DNA of 64,000 nt, from assembly GCF_003967535.1 (NCBI RefSeq), contig NZ_BIFR01000001.1, positions 3,533,001-3,597,000 of the forward strand, read 5' to 3'. The position numbers and the translations under genes were made by a program. Positions 40,400-50,070 of the stretch are shown one piece after another. Below the pieces are notes generated by a model. It saw only the letters and a list, made by a program, of their open reading frames with translations, did no database searches and was not told the DNA's origin. Numbering within the stretch: the stretch's first letter is position 1; each line of letters opens with the position of its first letter. The DNA comes from Tengunoibacter tsumagoiensis. GTDB taxonomy: Bacteria > Chloroflexota > Ktedonobacteria > Ktedonobacterales > Ktedonobacteraceae.

Positions 40400-41126
40400 A
40401 CGTTACCCTCTACTCTTCTGTGGTAAATCCATAGTCCTTAGTTACCTTCTACACTACTCATGGGCTTTCCTTACCCAAATACTACACGGTTGATGAAACA
40501 AAAAAGTGACATATTGTAGAGGAGGATCGACTCCTATCACCAGGACACGACTATATATCTATTACAGGAAACCACAAGCCTGACAACTGATTTTTGTGGC
40601 TTAAAACTGTCCATTTGCCGCCTCCTGAGAACCGACAACGAACTGATGGTGAACAATGGGCTGCGTCTTTGTAAAACAGTTCATTTTTTTTCAGAGAAGA
40701 AAAATGAACAAGACTACAAACGCGAGCTGTTCATCCCTTAAATGCTTGCAAGTGACCGCTTTGTCAAGAAATTGCGCTACGTGGCTGGTAGAGAGGATAC
40801 GAATACAGGTTGCATCAGAATGAAAAACGCTGAATCTATAAGGCATTCAGGCCATTCAAAATGCGCCAAACCCTATTCACACTTTTATTCTTATTTTGCC
40901 CTAATTATAGCACAGCTTGCAAATTTACACAAGATTTGGGGGACGGGAAAGGTCCTTCTTCGCACTAAAGGTGGTAGAATAGAGCCTCATTCCTTCCATA
41001 GGCGCATGAGGTCCAATTCTACCACCTTTGGTATTGTTTCAACTTGACCAATCGTGACAATACGCTTATAGTTAAGTGCAATGATGTCTTTATCACAAGC
41101 CAACGAGGAGGAAATGGTGTTCACCA
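40400..41126. other. Intergenic region of 727 bp
   Basis: No convincing gene between divergent GT4 and the sensor kinase. It contains the 40967-41029 hairpin and a six-codon frame at the kinase start. A 101-codon frame (40742-41047) runs straight through the hairpin and looks fortuitous. Confidence 0.5.
40967..41029 (+). promoter_or_regulatory. Strong leader hairpin upstream of the NarL-type kinase
   Basis: aaaggtggtagaat (40967-40980) is the exact reverse complement of attctaccaccttt (41016-41029), with an inner pair cctcat/atgagg. It lies about 100 bases before the kinase start. It could be a terminator for an upstream transcript or an attenuator; no riboswitch class is recognised. Confidence 0.6.
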
Positions 41127-41134
41127 GTGCGTAA
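41114..41134 (+). CDS. Six-codon leader frame overlapping the kinase start
   Basis: GAGGAGG lies a few bases before an ATG (41114) that encodes MVFTSA and stops at TAA 41132-41134, just past the GTG start (41127) of the kinase in another frame. The Shine-Dalgarno fits this ATG better than the kinase GTG, so the kinase may be translated by re-initiation. Whether it is a real peptide is uncertain. Confidence 0.4.
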   Translation: MVFTSA

Positions 41135-42203
41135 GAGTCTTCATTCCCTACTTACCTGGGTCCGCACGTGGCAACTTTCTCTCTTTGAAAAAGTCATCCT
41201 CATTAACACGCTCATGCTTGTTGGCGAGGCTCTCGCTGGCCTCTGGGTAACCAGCCACAATCTTGAGACACAACACTATCTGATTGATACTGGCTTCCTG
41301 GTGGCTGCAACACTGTTCACGTTAGTGATCAATAGCCTGGTGATACGGACCAGTTTCCGCCCCCTATTTCGCCTTCTCTTTGTTATACGAGAAATAAGTG
41401 CTGGTCGGACTCAGATACGCGCCCCACTCTCTCCAAACGATGGGGAACTTCATGAACTTGCGCATGCTTTTAACGCCATGCTTGATCGCCTGGAAAACTT
41501 GCGCCATGAACAGGCTCAAATTATTTTTCAGACACAAGAAGATGAGCGTCGCAGGATTGCCCTGGAGTTGCACGATGAGGCTGGTCAGACCTTGACTGCT
41601 CTTTTAATCCATGAGGAGCTCCTTCAGCAGCAGCTACGCTCTCTCTCCGAGGACTCTCTGTCTACGATAGTGCAGATAGAGCTCATCGATGAAGTTCAGC
41701 AGCTCATGAGTCTTACACAGCTCACGCTAGAGAATATTCGCGTCCTCTCTCAACAGCTACGGCCCAGTGTACTGGATGATCTCGGCCTGGCTGCGGCTCT
41801 ACGCTGGCTTGCCGACGATAGCCAGAAACACCTTCAGCTTGAAATCGTGCTTACAATAGAGGAAGAGGCGATCAAAGGTCTCTCTAAACTCTATGAGACA
41901 ACTATCTTTCGTATTGCTCAGGAGAGTTTAACCAATGTAGCGCGCCATGCACACACGTCTCATGCCTGGATCTCGCTTCGGGTTGAAGAGCCATCCTTAA
42001 GGCTGACTATTGAGGATAAAGGTTGTGGTTTTCAAACAGATCAACACTACAAAAGTACCGGCTTGTTCGGTATGCGTGAGCGAGCGACTCAGATCGGGGG
42101 GGTATGCGAAATTCGTTCCAGACCTGGACAGGGCACACAGGTCTCTGTCCGACTTCCTCTTCCAGAGAACGCTGGCGAAATTTTGCCCCCAAAGATACGC
42201 TAA
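41127..42203 (+). CDS. NarL-type sensor histidine kinase (HisKA_3)
   Basis: A 358-residue membrane sensor kinase. Two membrane segments (about 20-42 and 53-74) leave almost no extracellular domain, then HAMP (about 78-130), and HisKA_3 with H149 in ERRRIALELHDEAGQ. The ATPase domain follows (FRIAQESLTNVARHAH, DKGCGF, GLFGMRERA). This is the DegS/NarX type. The start is GTG; the nearest strong RBS is 15 bases away. A LuxR-type regulator follows 35 bp later, forming a two-component pair. The signal may come from the membrane itself. Confidence 0.92.
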   Translation: MRKSLHSLLTWVRTWQLSLFEKVILINTLMLVGEALAGLWVTSHNLETQHYLIDTGFLVAATLFTLVINSLVIRTSFRPLFRLLFVIREISAGRTQIRAPLSPNDGELHELAHAFNAMLDRLENLRHEQAQIIFQTQEDERRRIALELHDEAGQTLTALLIHEELLQQQLRSLSEDSLSTIVQIELIDEVQQLMSLTQLTLENIRVLSQQLRPSVLDDLGLAAALRWLADDSQKHLQLEIVLTIEEEAIKGLSKLYETTIFRIAQESLTNVARHAHTSHAWISLRVEEPSLRLTIEDKGCGFQTDQHYKSTGLFGMRERATQIGGVCEIRSRPGQGTQVSVRLPLPENAGEILPPKIR

Positions 42204-42238
42204 CAGTAATTCATGTGACCAGCTCAAGGAGGACTTCA

Positions 42239-42946
42239 ATGCAGATTGAAGCCAATTCAGGTGAAAAGATGATCTCTGTGCTACTTGCAGATGATCATGA
42301 TATTCTTCGTCAAGGTCTCAGACTGCTCTTTAAGGCTCAGCCAGATATGCGTGTGGTCGGGGAGGCTCGTACAGGTGGAGAGGCCATTGCTCAGGCTCGA
42401 GCCCTCAGGCCTGCTATTGTCGTGTTAGATATCAGTATGGCTCAGATGGATGGCCTCACCGCGTGCAAACATATTCGTCGTGAGCTTCCACAGACGCAGG
42501 TCTTAATTCTAACGATGCATGAGAGGGAAGAATATTTCTTACAGGCTCTGCGTGTTGGAGCCGCTGGCTATCTTGTAAAAAAAGCTGCCCCTGCGGAGCT
42601 TAGTAGTGCAGTGCGGGCCGTTGCTCAGGGTGAGATGTATCTCTACCCGGGCCTGGCCAGAGCGCTCGTACGTGCGTATCTCGCTCCCCATCATGCACAG
42701 GCAGGTGAAAGCCCACGAGGACAGACGCTTCCGAATGCGCTCCAGGTGCTTACTCCACGCGAGATTGAGGTCCTCACACTGGTGGCCGAGGGGAAAACAA
42801 ATCAAGAGATCGCCACCTTGCTGGTCTTGAGCATTAAAACTGTTCAGGCTCATCGAGCAAATGTGATGGAGAAATTAGGCTTACAGGATATCACTCATCT
42901 TGTCCGTTTTGCCATTCACCATGGATTGATTGACCCTGAGCCTTAA
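42239..42946 (+). CDS. NarL/LuxR-type response regulator
   Basis: A 235-residue regulator. The receiver domain (about residues 10-130) has ADDHD, phospho-acceptor D64 in VVLDISM and Lys in LVKKAAP. The LuxR-type HTH (about 172-230) begins LTPREIEVLTLVAEGKTN and contains SIKTVQAHRANVMEKLGL. AAGGAGG (42226-42232) fits the ATG at 42239; the longer frame overlapping the kinase is rejected. Partner of the kinase immediately upstream. It may control the GH31 gene that follows, but this is inference. Confidence 0.95.
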   Translation: MQIEANSGEKMISVLLADDHDILRQGLRLLFKAQPDMRVVGEARTGGEAIAQARALRPAIVVLDISMAQMDGLTACKHIRRELPQTQVLILTMHEREEYFLQALRVGAAGYLVKKAAPAELSSAVRAVAQGEMYLYPGLARALVRAYLAPHHAQAGESPRGQTLPNALQVLTPREIEVLTLVAEGKTNQEIATLLVLSIKTVQAHRANVMEKLGLQDITHLVRFAIHHGLIDPEP

Positions 42947-43089
42947 GTAATCCCTCGATCCCCCTCTACGCAGATCGTCTCTCTTCAATGGGTGGCAGAT
43001 GCCCAATTGTATGCTACTATACGTCTAGATCCATAAGAGTGCTAAAAAATTTGTATCCAGGAAATAGGCTATTTTTGGAGGAGCAGATC

Positions 43090-45420
43090 TTGAATATCTC
43101 TACACAAAATAATCAGGTTCATTACCTGAAAAGGTCAGGATATGAATATCTTTGGAAGGTCACTGTAGACCAGTCTGATAGTCTTATTGCAGGCTCATTT
43201 CTCGGGCATGAGATTCTACGTCTTCGCTGTATTCGTGATGTATCGACTTCGGAGGATCGCTACCAGCTAGCAGATGGAGGAGAGGGAACGCTCCCCTACC
43301 ACTCCTGGATGGTTGCTCACGGAGATGAACAATGGTCGACAACGCTCTCTGAAGCTGAGATGTTAAAACGCTTAGAACCCTATCTCCAGACCATTCTATT
43401 CACGCCCACACAGATCCAACTTCATCTCTCACTGGAAGAGCAGGCCCGCATCTATGGCTTTGGCGAGCGCACCGGAGGGCTAAATAAACGTGGAGAGGCC
43501 TTTCCAATCTGGAATATTGATTTCCCAGGCCATCATGATGAGGGTGTTACCTCAATGTATACCTCCATTCCGTTTTTTACGCTTCATCATGTTGCGACGG
43601 GACAGGCTTCCGGGGTCTTTATTGATTACACTGGTCAGATCAATGCCGATCTGGGTGTGAGCGAGCCCGGTATTGCAACGCTTACAGCTGAGGCGAATGA
43701 GCTTCCAATCTATTTTTTTACTGGTCCTACTCCTGCCGATGTTCTGCGCCAATATACTGAGTTGACCGGGCGCATGCCTCTTCCAGCGCGGTGGACCCTT
43801 GGCTATCATCAGTGTCGTTGGAGCTATGCGTCAGCCGAACTGGCCAGTTCGATTGCCGATCAACTTCGCGAACGTAAACATCCAGCCGATGCCATCTGGT
43901 TGGATATTGATTATATGGATGGGTACAGGAACTTTACCTGGCATCCTGAGCGCTTCCCAGATCCCGTGGCATTGACCAAAAAATTACATGAACAGCATTT
44001 TCATGTGGTCACCATTCTCGACCCCGGAACCAAGGTTGATGAAGAATATTCCATTTATCGCGAAGGGTTGGCGAATGATTATTTCTGTCGCTACCCCAAT
44101 GGAGAACTGTTTGTTGGCAGCGTCTGGCCCGGTAATAGCGCTTTTCCTGATTTCTCACAGGCAGCGGTACGGGCATGGTGGGGGAAAAATTACAAAGCAC
44201 TCTTGGATGCTGGCGTAGATGCCATCTGGAACGATATGGATGAACCAGCCCTCACGAATTCGCTGCTTAATACTGATGAGGATGAACCATCGCTCTGGGG
44301 TAAAACTATGGATGCAAGTGTTGTGCATCAAGCTGGAGGTGCTCATGCTACTGGTCCTGATGGCCCTACGGTAAGCCACCGCGACTTCCACAATGCATAT
44401 GGCATGGAGCTTGCACGCACAACCTACGAAGGCCTGCGCTCACTTCGCCCTGACTCGCGCCCTTTCGTCCTCACCCGCTCGGGCACTGGTGGTATGCAAC
44501 GCTATGCAGCTCTCTGGACTGGTGACAATACCAGCAAATGGTCTCATATTCGTCTGGCGGTCCGTATGTGCCTCTCGATTGGAGTAAGTGGACAGGCCTT
44601 TGTGGGCTCAGATATCGGTGGCTTTCATGATGATAGCAATGGAGAGCTCTTAACACGTTTTAGCCAGTTGGGAGCGCTCATGCCCTTTAGCCGTAATCAC
44701 AGCTCTAAAGAGACCGTAAGTCAGGAACCCTGGGCCTTTGGCGAACCTTATGAAAGCGCGATCCGCAAAGCGATAGAGACGCGCTATCAGTTGCTCCCTC
44801 ATCTCTATACGCTCTTCCAGCAAGCTACTATTGACGGCTCACCAATCATGCGCCCACTCTATTATCACTATCCGCAGGACGAGCAAGCCGCAAATGTCGA
44901 GACACAGTTCCTGATTGGTGAAACCTTGCTCTCAGCCCCTATCTCAGAGGCCGGAGCAACCAGCAGAGAAGTCTATCTTCCTGAAGGGGAATGGTTTGAC
45001 TATTGGGATGGGACGCCCTATTCTGGTCTGGCTACGCATGAGGTTCCAGCACCCCTTGAGCGCTGGCCATTCTTTGTGCGTGCCAATAGCATCATCCCAA
45101 CTGGACCTGTGCTGCAATATACAGACCAACCCCATCAGGAGCCGTTAACTTTCACCTGCTATCTCACAAAAGACGGTCTGGCAAGCTACACGCTCTATGA
45201 GGACGATGGTCAGACCCAGGCATATCGCCAGGGGGCTTTTGCTACGACGACGCTGAGCTGCCAGACAACTGGTGAAACAGTGACAGTACAGCTCGAGGAA
45301 CAGCATAAGGGCTACAAACCCTCATATGCTTTCTATACTATTATTGTTCATATTGGCGATCGTACCTTGCAAGGCCAGATCCAGACGGGTCAGGGGGCGA
45401 CAACGATCAAACTGTCTTAG
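43090..45420 (+). CDS. Glycoside hydrolase family 31, alpha-glucosidase-like
   Basis: About 776 residues of family GH31. The nucleophile Asp is about D382 in AIWNDMDEP. The acid/base region contains WTGDNTSKW, followed by GSDIGGFHDDSN and the active-site RNHSS. The N-terminal beta-sandwich has EEQARIYGFGERTGGLNKRG. It hydrolyses alpha-linked glucose from maltose-type sugars. No signal peptide, so probably cytosolic. The start is TTG at 43090, set by GGAGGAG at 43077-43083 just 6 bases before; an in-frame ATG at 42988 lacks such a site. The domain order matches a complete enzyme. Confidence 0.9.
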   Translation: MNISTQNNQVHYLKRSGYEYLWKVTVDQSDSLIAGSFLGHEILRLRCIRDVSTSEDRYQLADGGEGTLPYHSWMVAHGDEQWSTTLSEAEMLKRLEPYLQTILFTPTQIQLHLSLEEQARIYGFGERTGGLNKRGEAFPIWNIDFPGHHDEGVTSMYTSIPFFTLHHVATGQASGVFIDYTGQINADLGVSEPGIATLTAEANELPIYFFTGPTPADVLRQYTELTGRMPLPARWTLGYHQCRWSYASAELASSIADQLRERKHPADAIWLDIDYMDGYRNFTWHPERFPDPVALTKKLHEQHFHVVTILDPGTKVDEEYSIYREGLANDYFCRYPNGELFVGSVWPGNSAFPDFSQAAVRAWWGKNYKALLDAGVDAIWNDMDEPALTNSLLNTDEDEPSLWGKTMDASVVHQAGGAHATGPDGPTVSHRDFHNAYGMELARTTYEGLRSLRPDSRPFVLTRSGTGGMQRYAALWTGDNTSKWSHIRLAVRMCLSIGVSGQAFVGSDIGGFHDDSNGELLTRFSQLGALMPFSRNHSSKETVSQEPWAFGEPYESAIRKAIETRYQLLPHLYTLFQQATIDGSPIMRPLYYHYPQDEQAANVETQFLIGETLLSAPISEAGATSREVYLPEGEWFDYWDGTPYSGLATHEVPAPLERWPFFVRANSIIPTGPVLQYTDQPHQEPLTFTCYLTKDGLASYTLYEDDGQTQAYRQGAFATTTLSCQTTGETVTVQLEEQHKGYKPSYAFYTIIVHIGDRTLQGQIQTGQGATTIKLS

Positions 45421-45499
45421 ACATCCGGAGGCATGGCGGGTAAGATCTTTCTTTCTTCGATTGATACCCGTCAGAAGCCAGCCAGTATAACCATCTAAA

Positions 45500-45575
45500 G
45501 GATCGCTTTTTTTGTAACAAGAGTGTAACAAGAGGCTTGAATAGGAACAGAATCTTTTTAGAGGAAAAGCGATCC
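45500..45575. terminator. Possible terminator between GH31 and ecfT
   Basis: ggatcgctttt (45500-45510) and aaaagcgatcc (45565-45575) are exact inverted arms with a long loop, the second overlapping the 3' end of ecfT. The loop holds two gtaacaagag copies. Weak support for termination. Confidence 0.4.
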
Positions 45576-46586
45576 TAGCGTTATAGCTGCAATCACTCCT
45601 AGTGTCAGATAGTCGATCCAATGCAGATTCTGCTCATGCAACCGCGTCTGCTGGCCTTCGGACTGATAGCCACGCGCCTCCAATGCGACTGACAACTCGG
45701 ACGCTCGCCGCAATGTCCCATGTATCAGAGGAACAAAAAACATAGCCAGGCAGCGCATTCGCTCGAACAGGCTCCCCTCTGTTATATCAGCCCCTCTTGC
45801 ACTCTGCGCTTTGATTAACTGCTCCGCCTCCTCAAACAAGGTTGGAATAAAACGCAGGGCCAGGAGAGCCATTAAAGCGAAATCATCCACTGGTAGATGA
45901 AGGCGACGTAACGGATACAGCAGCCAGGTTGTCGCTTCAATTAAGGCAACTGGCAATGTGGTCATTGTTAATAGGAGAGAAAAAAGATAAAGCTCTAAAA
46001 ACACGGCAAAACTTGTGACCAGGGCCCACACACTTCCATAAGTAATGATTACTGGCCCGACTGGCAAGGCTTTGGAGCCCGCAAGCAGAACAATGCCCAC
46101 CAGTACCAGCACACTAACCAGCAGCATGAAGACCAGAAAAGATCTGGCAAGGCTGATAACTGTGGAAGACAGAGATGCACCAAGAGGGCGTAAAAAGCTG
46201 GACAAAAAAAGCAAACAGATGACTCCACAGCTACTCAGGAGTATTGAAATCGCCAGTGATGGCAGAACCTGCCATGGCCCCAGCCGGGTAAAGACTCTCT
46301 CATCCCCCTGCTGATTAAAGATCGCAAACAGGGCGCTGGTGAGCGTCATTGCAATCAGAAACCAGACGCGATGCCAGATCTCACGTAGTGTAATACCCGA
46401 CAGAAGAATACCAGCCAGCGCCAGTCCTCCAACGATAAGATACGGCGCAAAATGCCATATGCGATGATTCGCAATGAATAAAATCCCAACCATCCAAAAG
46501 ATACTGATTAATTTGGTGCGAGCCTGCAAACGATGGAGCAGACTTTTGCCTGGATAGTAGATTCCAATAGAGATATTTTTCAGCAT
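45558..46586 (-). CDS. ecfT: ECF transporter transmembrane (T) component
   Basis: A 342-residue EcfT/CbiQ-type membrane protein with about six helices. The two conserved Ala-Arg-Gly motifs near the C-terminus (AQSARGADI and ALEARGY) couple to the ATPases. It begins 8 bp after the ecfA2 stop, and the order S-like, A1, A2, T is a complete ECF set. The RBS is weak (AGG). It acts in the cytoplasmic membrane, taking up a vitamin or metal depending on the S component. Confidence 0.92.
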   Translation of the reverse strand: MLKNISIGIYYPGKSLLHRLQARTKLISIFWMVGILFIANHRIWHFAPYLIVGGLALAGILLSGITLREIWHRVWFLIAMTLTSALFAIFNQQGDERVFTRLGPWQVLPSLAISILLSSCGVICLLFLSSFLRPLGASLSSTVISLARSFLVFMLLVSVLVLVGIVLLAGSKALPVGPVIITYGSVWALVTSFAVFLELYLFSLLLTMTTLPVALIEATTWLLYPLRRLHLPVDDFALMALLALRFIPTLFEEAEQLIKAQSARGADITEGSLFERMRCLAMFFVPLIHGTLRRASELSVALEARGYQSEGQQTRLHEQNLHWIDYLTLGVIAAITLGSLFL

Positions 46587-46594
46587 TCTTTAAC

Positions 46595-47461
46595 CTATTG
46601 ATGAGCTTGTCTTCTTTGATTGACGAAAAAGGCATACACCTCTTCAAGCGTGAAGAGCTCTTCGGGAATAGACATCCCCTGCTGACGCAGGAGATGGAGT
46701 AATTCGTTGAGTGGAGGAAGGGCTAAACCATACTGTAAAACCTGCTGGCTCTGCGCAAAGATCGTTCGAGGAGGACCTTGTAGCACAAGTCGACCCTCAT
46801 GCAACAGATAGAGACGATCACAGATACTCGCGACCTCTGCCATATCATGCGAGACCAGAACGATAGTTACCTCCCTCTCCAGGCGGATCTCCTGTAAGAT
46901 CTGATATAACTCCTGTCTGGCCTCTCCATCCAGTCCTACGGATGGCTCATCCAGAATAAGGATCGTGGGCTCCATTGCGAGCAACACGGCTAATGCAACA
47001 CGGCGGCGCTGACCACCACTTAAGGCAAATGGAGAACGTTGCGCATACTCGGGCAATGGCAGATGAACCGCCATAAGAGCGCGATATACCCGCTGCTGGA
47101 CCTCACTCTCACTTAAGCGCAACCGGCGGGGTCCAAACGCGACATCATCATAAATCGTGCGCTCAAATAGCTGCGATTCAGGAAATTGGAAGAGCAGTCC
47201 GACGCGCCTGCGGAGCTCTCGCACTGTGCTCTGCTTCGTCCCTAAATTCACTCCGTCAACCCAGACTGTGCCAGAAGTCGGGCGCAACAGCCCATTAAAA
47301 TGCTGCACAAGCGTTGTCTTACCAGAACCATTGGTTCCAATAATAGCAACGCAACTACCTCGCTCAATTTCTAATGAGACGTCCGTTAAAACATGCCTGG
47401 GAGATGGGCCCGATGTATAGGCGTAACCAAGGTTCTGCGTCCGAATAATTGTCTCGCTCAT
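46595..47461 (-). CDS. ECF transporter ATPase A2
   Basis: A 288-residue ABC ATPase with Walker A GTNGSGKTT, the Q-loop FQFPESQLFE, signature LSGGQRRRVA, Walker B LILDEPSVGLD and the switch His in LVSHDMAEV. The PESQLFE Q-loop is typical of ECF ATPases. Its ATG overlaps the stop of the neighbouring ATPase by 4 bases, so the pair is coupled. Confidence 0.93.
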   Translation of the reverse strand: MSETIIRTQNLGYAYTSGPSPRHVLTDVSLEIERGSCVAIIGTNGSGKTTLVQHFNGLLRPTSGTVWVDGVNLGTKQSTVRELRRRVGLLFQFPESQLFERTIYDDVAFGPRRLRLSESEVQQRVYRALMAVHLPLPEYAQRSPFALSGGQRRRVALAVLLAMEPTILILDEPSVGLDGEARQELYQILQEIRLEREVTIVLVSHDMAEVASICDRLYLLHEGRLVLQGPPRTIFAQSQQVLQYGLALPPLNELLHLLRQQGMSIPEELFTLEEVYAFFVNQRRQAHQ

Positions 47462-48303
47462 GAATGTAGCTCTCTTGCCATTGCCTCGAGACTCATAGCC
47501 TCTTCAGAAAGGTGTATGCCTGCTTTACGCAAACGGGTTGCCAGCACAAAAGGTTCAGGAATGGCTAATTTTAGTGCTTGTAAACGCTCAAGATCAGCAA
47601 AGATTCTTGCAGGAGTATCCTCTTGGACAATGCGGCCTTGCTCCATCAACAGGACGCGCTGCGCTCGTATCGTCTCTTCCAATAAGTGCGTCACATGCAG
47701 AATAGTGAGGCCATATTCTTGATGTAAGCGAAAGAGCAGATCAATAATCTCTTGTCGTGCGATTGGATCGAGGGCAGCAGTCGCCTCATCAGCAATAATG
47801 CAATCAGGGCGTAGGGCCAGGATACCAGCAATAGCGACCCGCTGCTTCTGCCCTCCTGAAAGCTTATGGGGTGGGAGCCAGCGAAGATGAGCAATATTCA
47901 CGGCCCTGAGGGCCTCATCGACACGCTCACGAATCACCGGAAGGGTAAAACCGCGCCGGGCCAGGCTCCAGGCTACATCATCCTCAACAACGGTTGCGAT
48001 CAGTTGATTATCCGGAGATTGGAAGATCATGCCAATTCGTTCACGAATCTGGCTGTGCAATTGCTGCTGACTGGTAAGCATTCCGGCAACAAATACACGC
48101 CCACTATCAGGCAGAAGAAGAGCATTACACAGGCGAGCCAGCGTCGACTTACCACTGCCATTATGGCCCAGAAGAGCTACATATTCCCCCTGCTCAATCC
48201 GCAAGTTCACCTCTACGAGGGCCTGAACCTGGCTCTGCGCACCTGCCGACAGAGGATAGGCATAGCTAGCCTGTTGTATATCAATAAGTGGAGTTCTCGT
48301 CAT
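47458..48303 (-). CDS. ECF transporter ATPase A1
   Basis: A 281-residue ABC ATPase of the EcfA1 type: Walker A GHNGSGKST, FQSPDNQLIATVVEDDVAW with the acidic ECF Q-loop, LSGGQKQRVAIAG, IIADEATAALD and a switch His in LHVTHLLEE. It starts 2 bp after the S-like gene stop. It forms a heterodimer with the ATPase encoded next. Energises transport from the cytosolic face. Confidence 0.93.
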   Translation of the reverse strand: MTRTPLIDIQQASYAYPLSAGAQSQVQALVEVNLRIEQGEYVALLGHNGSGKSTLARLCNALLLPDSGRVFVAGMLTSQQQLHSQIRERIGMIFQSPDNQLIATVVEDDVAWSLARRGFTLPVIRERVDEALRAVNIAHLRWLPPHKLSGGQKQRVAIAGILALRPDCIIADEATAALDPIARQEIIDLLFRLHQEYGLTILHVTHLLEETIRAQRVLLMEQGRIVQEDTPARIFADLERLQALKLAIPEPFVLATRLRKAGIHLSEEAMSLEAMARELHS

Positions 48304-48305
48304 AG

Positions 48306-49043
48306 TTAGAACCGGCTCCGTACTTTCTTTATCATCTTGCGAGGGATCAAGCGTTGGAAGAGCCAGCGCAGTCGGTGAATAAAGCGATCATTTGGAAAAG
48401 GGCGAACCTCATATCCCAGCCAGCGTACGAGCGTATTTGTGGCGACATAGACACATACAACAACGGGCAATAAGATTGTCAGAAGCGCCAGATAAAGAGA
48501 GAGCCACCAGTAGGTGATCAGCCAATTCGAAGCAGCTACCAGTTGTGGATGAATGGTCTGCCGCCACATCTCCCCCTGCCCCATCCTTTCATAGCTACTC
48601 GCCAGCACAGGGAAGAGTGCTTCCTCAGCCTGATGAATCGAGTCAAAAAACGATTGTAACGAGAGGTGAAAAAAAAGTGTCAACAGAAACAGCCAGCAGT
48701 AAAGAAATAACGCCCCACCCAGGGCTCCCAACACGATAATAGCAACATGGCTGAAACGGCGCTTCATGGTCAGGCCCAGATAGAGTCCACCAGCCCCTTC
48801 TAAAAGCATAGGGAAGAGACTATGTGGACCAATCACCACTGCAACAATAAACATGCCTACGACCAGCCCCATCATTCCAACATAGAGACCTCGCCTCAGG
48901 ACCAGGACTGCAAAGGCGACAAAACACAGTAATTGAAAAAACGACGAGCCTACCGGCAAAAACACGGCAATCAGATGAAAAACAACGGCAATATCGGCAA
49001 GCAGGGCCCCCTCCGCAATTTCAATTGCCTGTAATCTTCTCAA
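48306..49043 (-). CDS. Putative ECF transporter substrate-binding (S) component
   Basis: A 245-residue membrane protein with about six helices, first in the operon and tightly spaced to the ATPase. Position and topology support a substrate-binding S component, but it does not match the well-known thiamine, riboflavin or biotin S-proteins by eye. It resembles MptD/DUF2232-like membrane proteins. The start is TTG with GGAG about 7 bases upstream. The transported compound is unknown. Confidence 0.65.
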   Translation of the reverse strand: MRRLQAIEIAEGALLADIAVVFHLIAVFLPVGSSFFQLLCFVAFAVLVLRRGLYVGMMGLVVGMFIVAVVIGPHSLFPMLLEGAGGLYLGLTMKRRFSHVAIIVLGALGGALFLYCWLFLLTLFFHLSLQSFFDSIHQAEEALFPVLASSYERMGQGEMWRQTIHPQLVAASNWLITYWWLSLYLALLTILLPVVVCVYVATNTLVRWLGYEVRPFPNDRFIHRLRWLFQRLIPRKMIKKVRSRF

Positions 49044-49086
49044 TATCCTACTCCATCCTACAAGTTTCTCTGCTGAAAGTCGCTAT

Positions 49087-49575
49087 TTATGCTTCATCAA
49101 CTGATTTCATGGACTGATAAGCGCCCCGGAAATAGACAAGAGGCAGGTTAGATGAAATGACCTCTGCACTCAGAACCTCTCCAATAAAGATGCTGTGATC
49201 TCCACCATATTGGCTCTCAACGAGCCGACATTCAAGCGTGGCAAGAACGCCATTGAGAAGAGGGATGCCCAGTGGTCCCTTTTGATGAGGGATCGATGAA
49301 AAATCAACCAATCCTTGACGGGAAAAATGGCGGGAAAGGTCTTTATTCTCCTCCGAAAGAATATTAACGCCAAACAGACCGCTCTGTATAATGAAATTAT
49401 GGCTGGATGCCCGTTGATCAATACAGATGAGAATCAGAGGAGGCTGCAAAGAGAGTGAACAGAATGCACTGACGGTCATGCCATAATCTTTGCCATGAAG
49501 AATAGTTGTGACAACCGTGACGCCAGACGCAAATTGTGCCAGGGCCCGACGAAATTCAGTGGTATCAACGCTCAT
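49087..49575 (-). CDS. Flavin reductase domain protein
   Basis: A 162-residue FMN-binding flavin reductase-like protein. Conserved features are FRRALAQFASGVTVVTT at the N-terminus, GMTVSAFCSLSLQPPLILICID, SGLFGVNILSE and SIFIGEVLSAEV. Such enzymes reduce FMN with NAD(P)H to feed two-component monooxygenases. The gene has only a weak RBS and sits 43 bp from the ECF operon start, upstream of it on the same strand, so possible co-transcription. Its partner oxygenase is not in the window. Confidence 0.9.
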   Translation of the reverse strand: MSVDTTEFRRALAQFASGVTVVTTILHGKDYGMTVSAFCSLSLQPPLILICIDQRASSHNFIIQSGLFGVNILSEENKDLSRHFSRQGLVDFSSIPHQKGPLGIPLLNGVLATLECRLVESQYGGDHSIFIGEVLSAEVISSNLPLVYFRGAYQSMKSVDEA

Positions 49576-50070
49576 GCATGTTGCGGCAGGGTCTCCATTG
49601 GATACATGGGGAGAAATGCCGCTCTCCTTTCGCTAAGTATGCAACGTTTCGTTCGGAAGGCCTTTTTTTTGAACGGGAACGGCTAAACCCCACCGCTTGA
49701 GCAAGTAATGTGATGCATCTAACAAGAGAGTTTCCTAAACACGTCAATTGGCACGCTCATTTCTGAGAATGAGCCTGGTACAGTAGCGGGCTTTCAAAGA
49801 AGCCACTAAGCCTTCATCTGAATGATAATGCTCAGTCATGGTTTTCAATACCATTCAATGGTAGTTCTCAATCGTACTATACAACATCCACAACACCCGT
49901 TAAAAAAGTTGAGTGAACGGGCTCATAACATACAACAGGAAAGCACTCAATCGAAATAGCATACGAGGTGCCATAGAGCAAGCCACATAGGACGAGAAGT
50001 CCGAACTGGTCAACAGCAGGCTTGCTCCATGACGGCCCCAGGCGCTTCACGCCTGGAGTCGTTGCGAGAA
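49576..50070. other. Intergenic spacer, 495 bp
   Basis: No gene seen. A short hairpin (ccaggcg/cgcctgg, 50038-50056) lies just past the helicase stop and may end its transcript. The flavin reductase promoter must also be here. Confidence 0.45.

Noticed and set aside
40742..41047. 101-codon plus-strand frame
   Set aside because: It crosses the exact inverted repeat at 40967-41029 and has no RBS or family signal.
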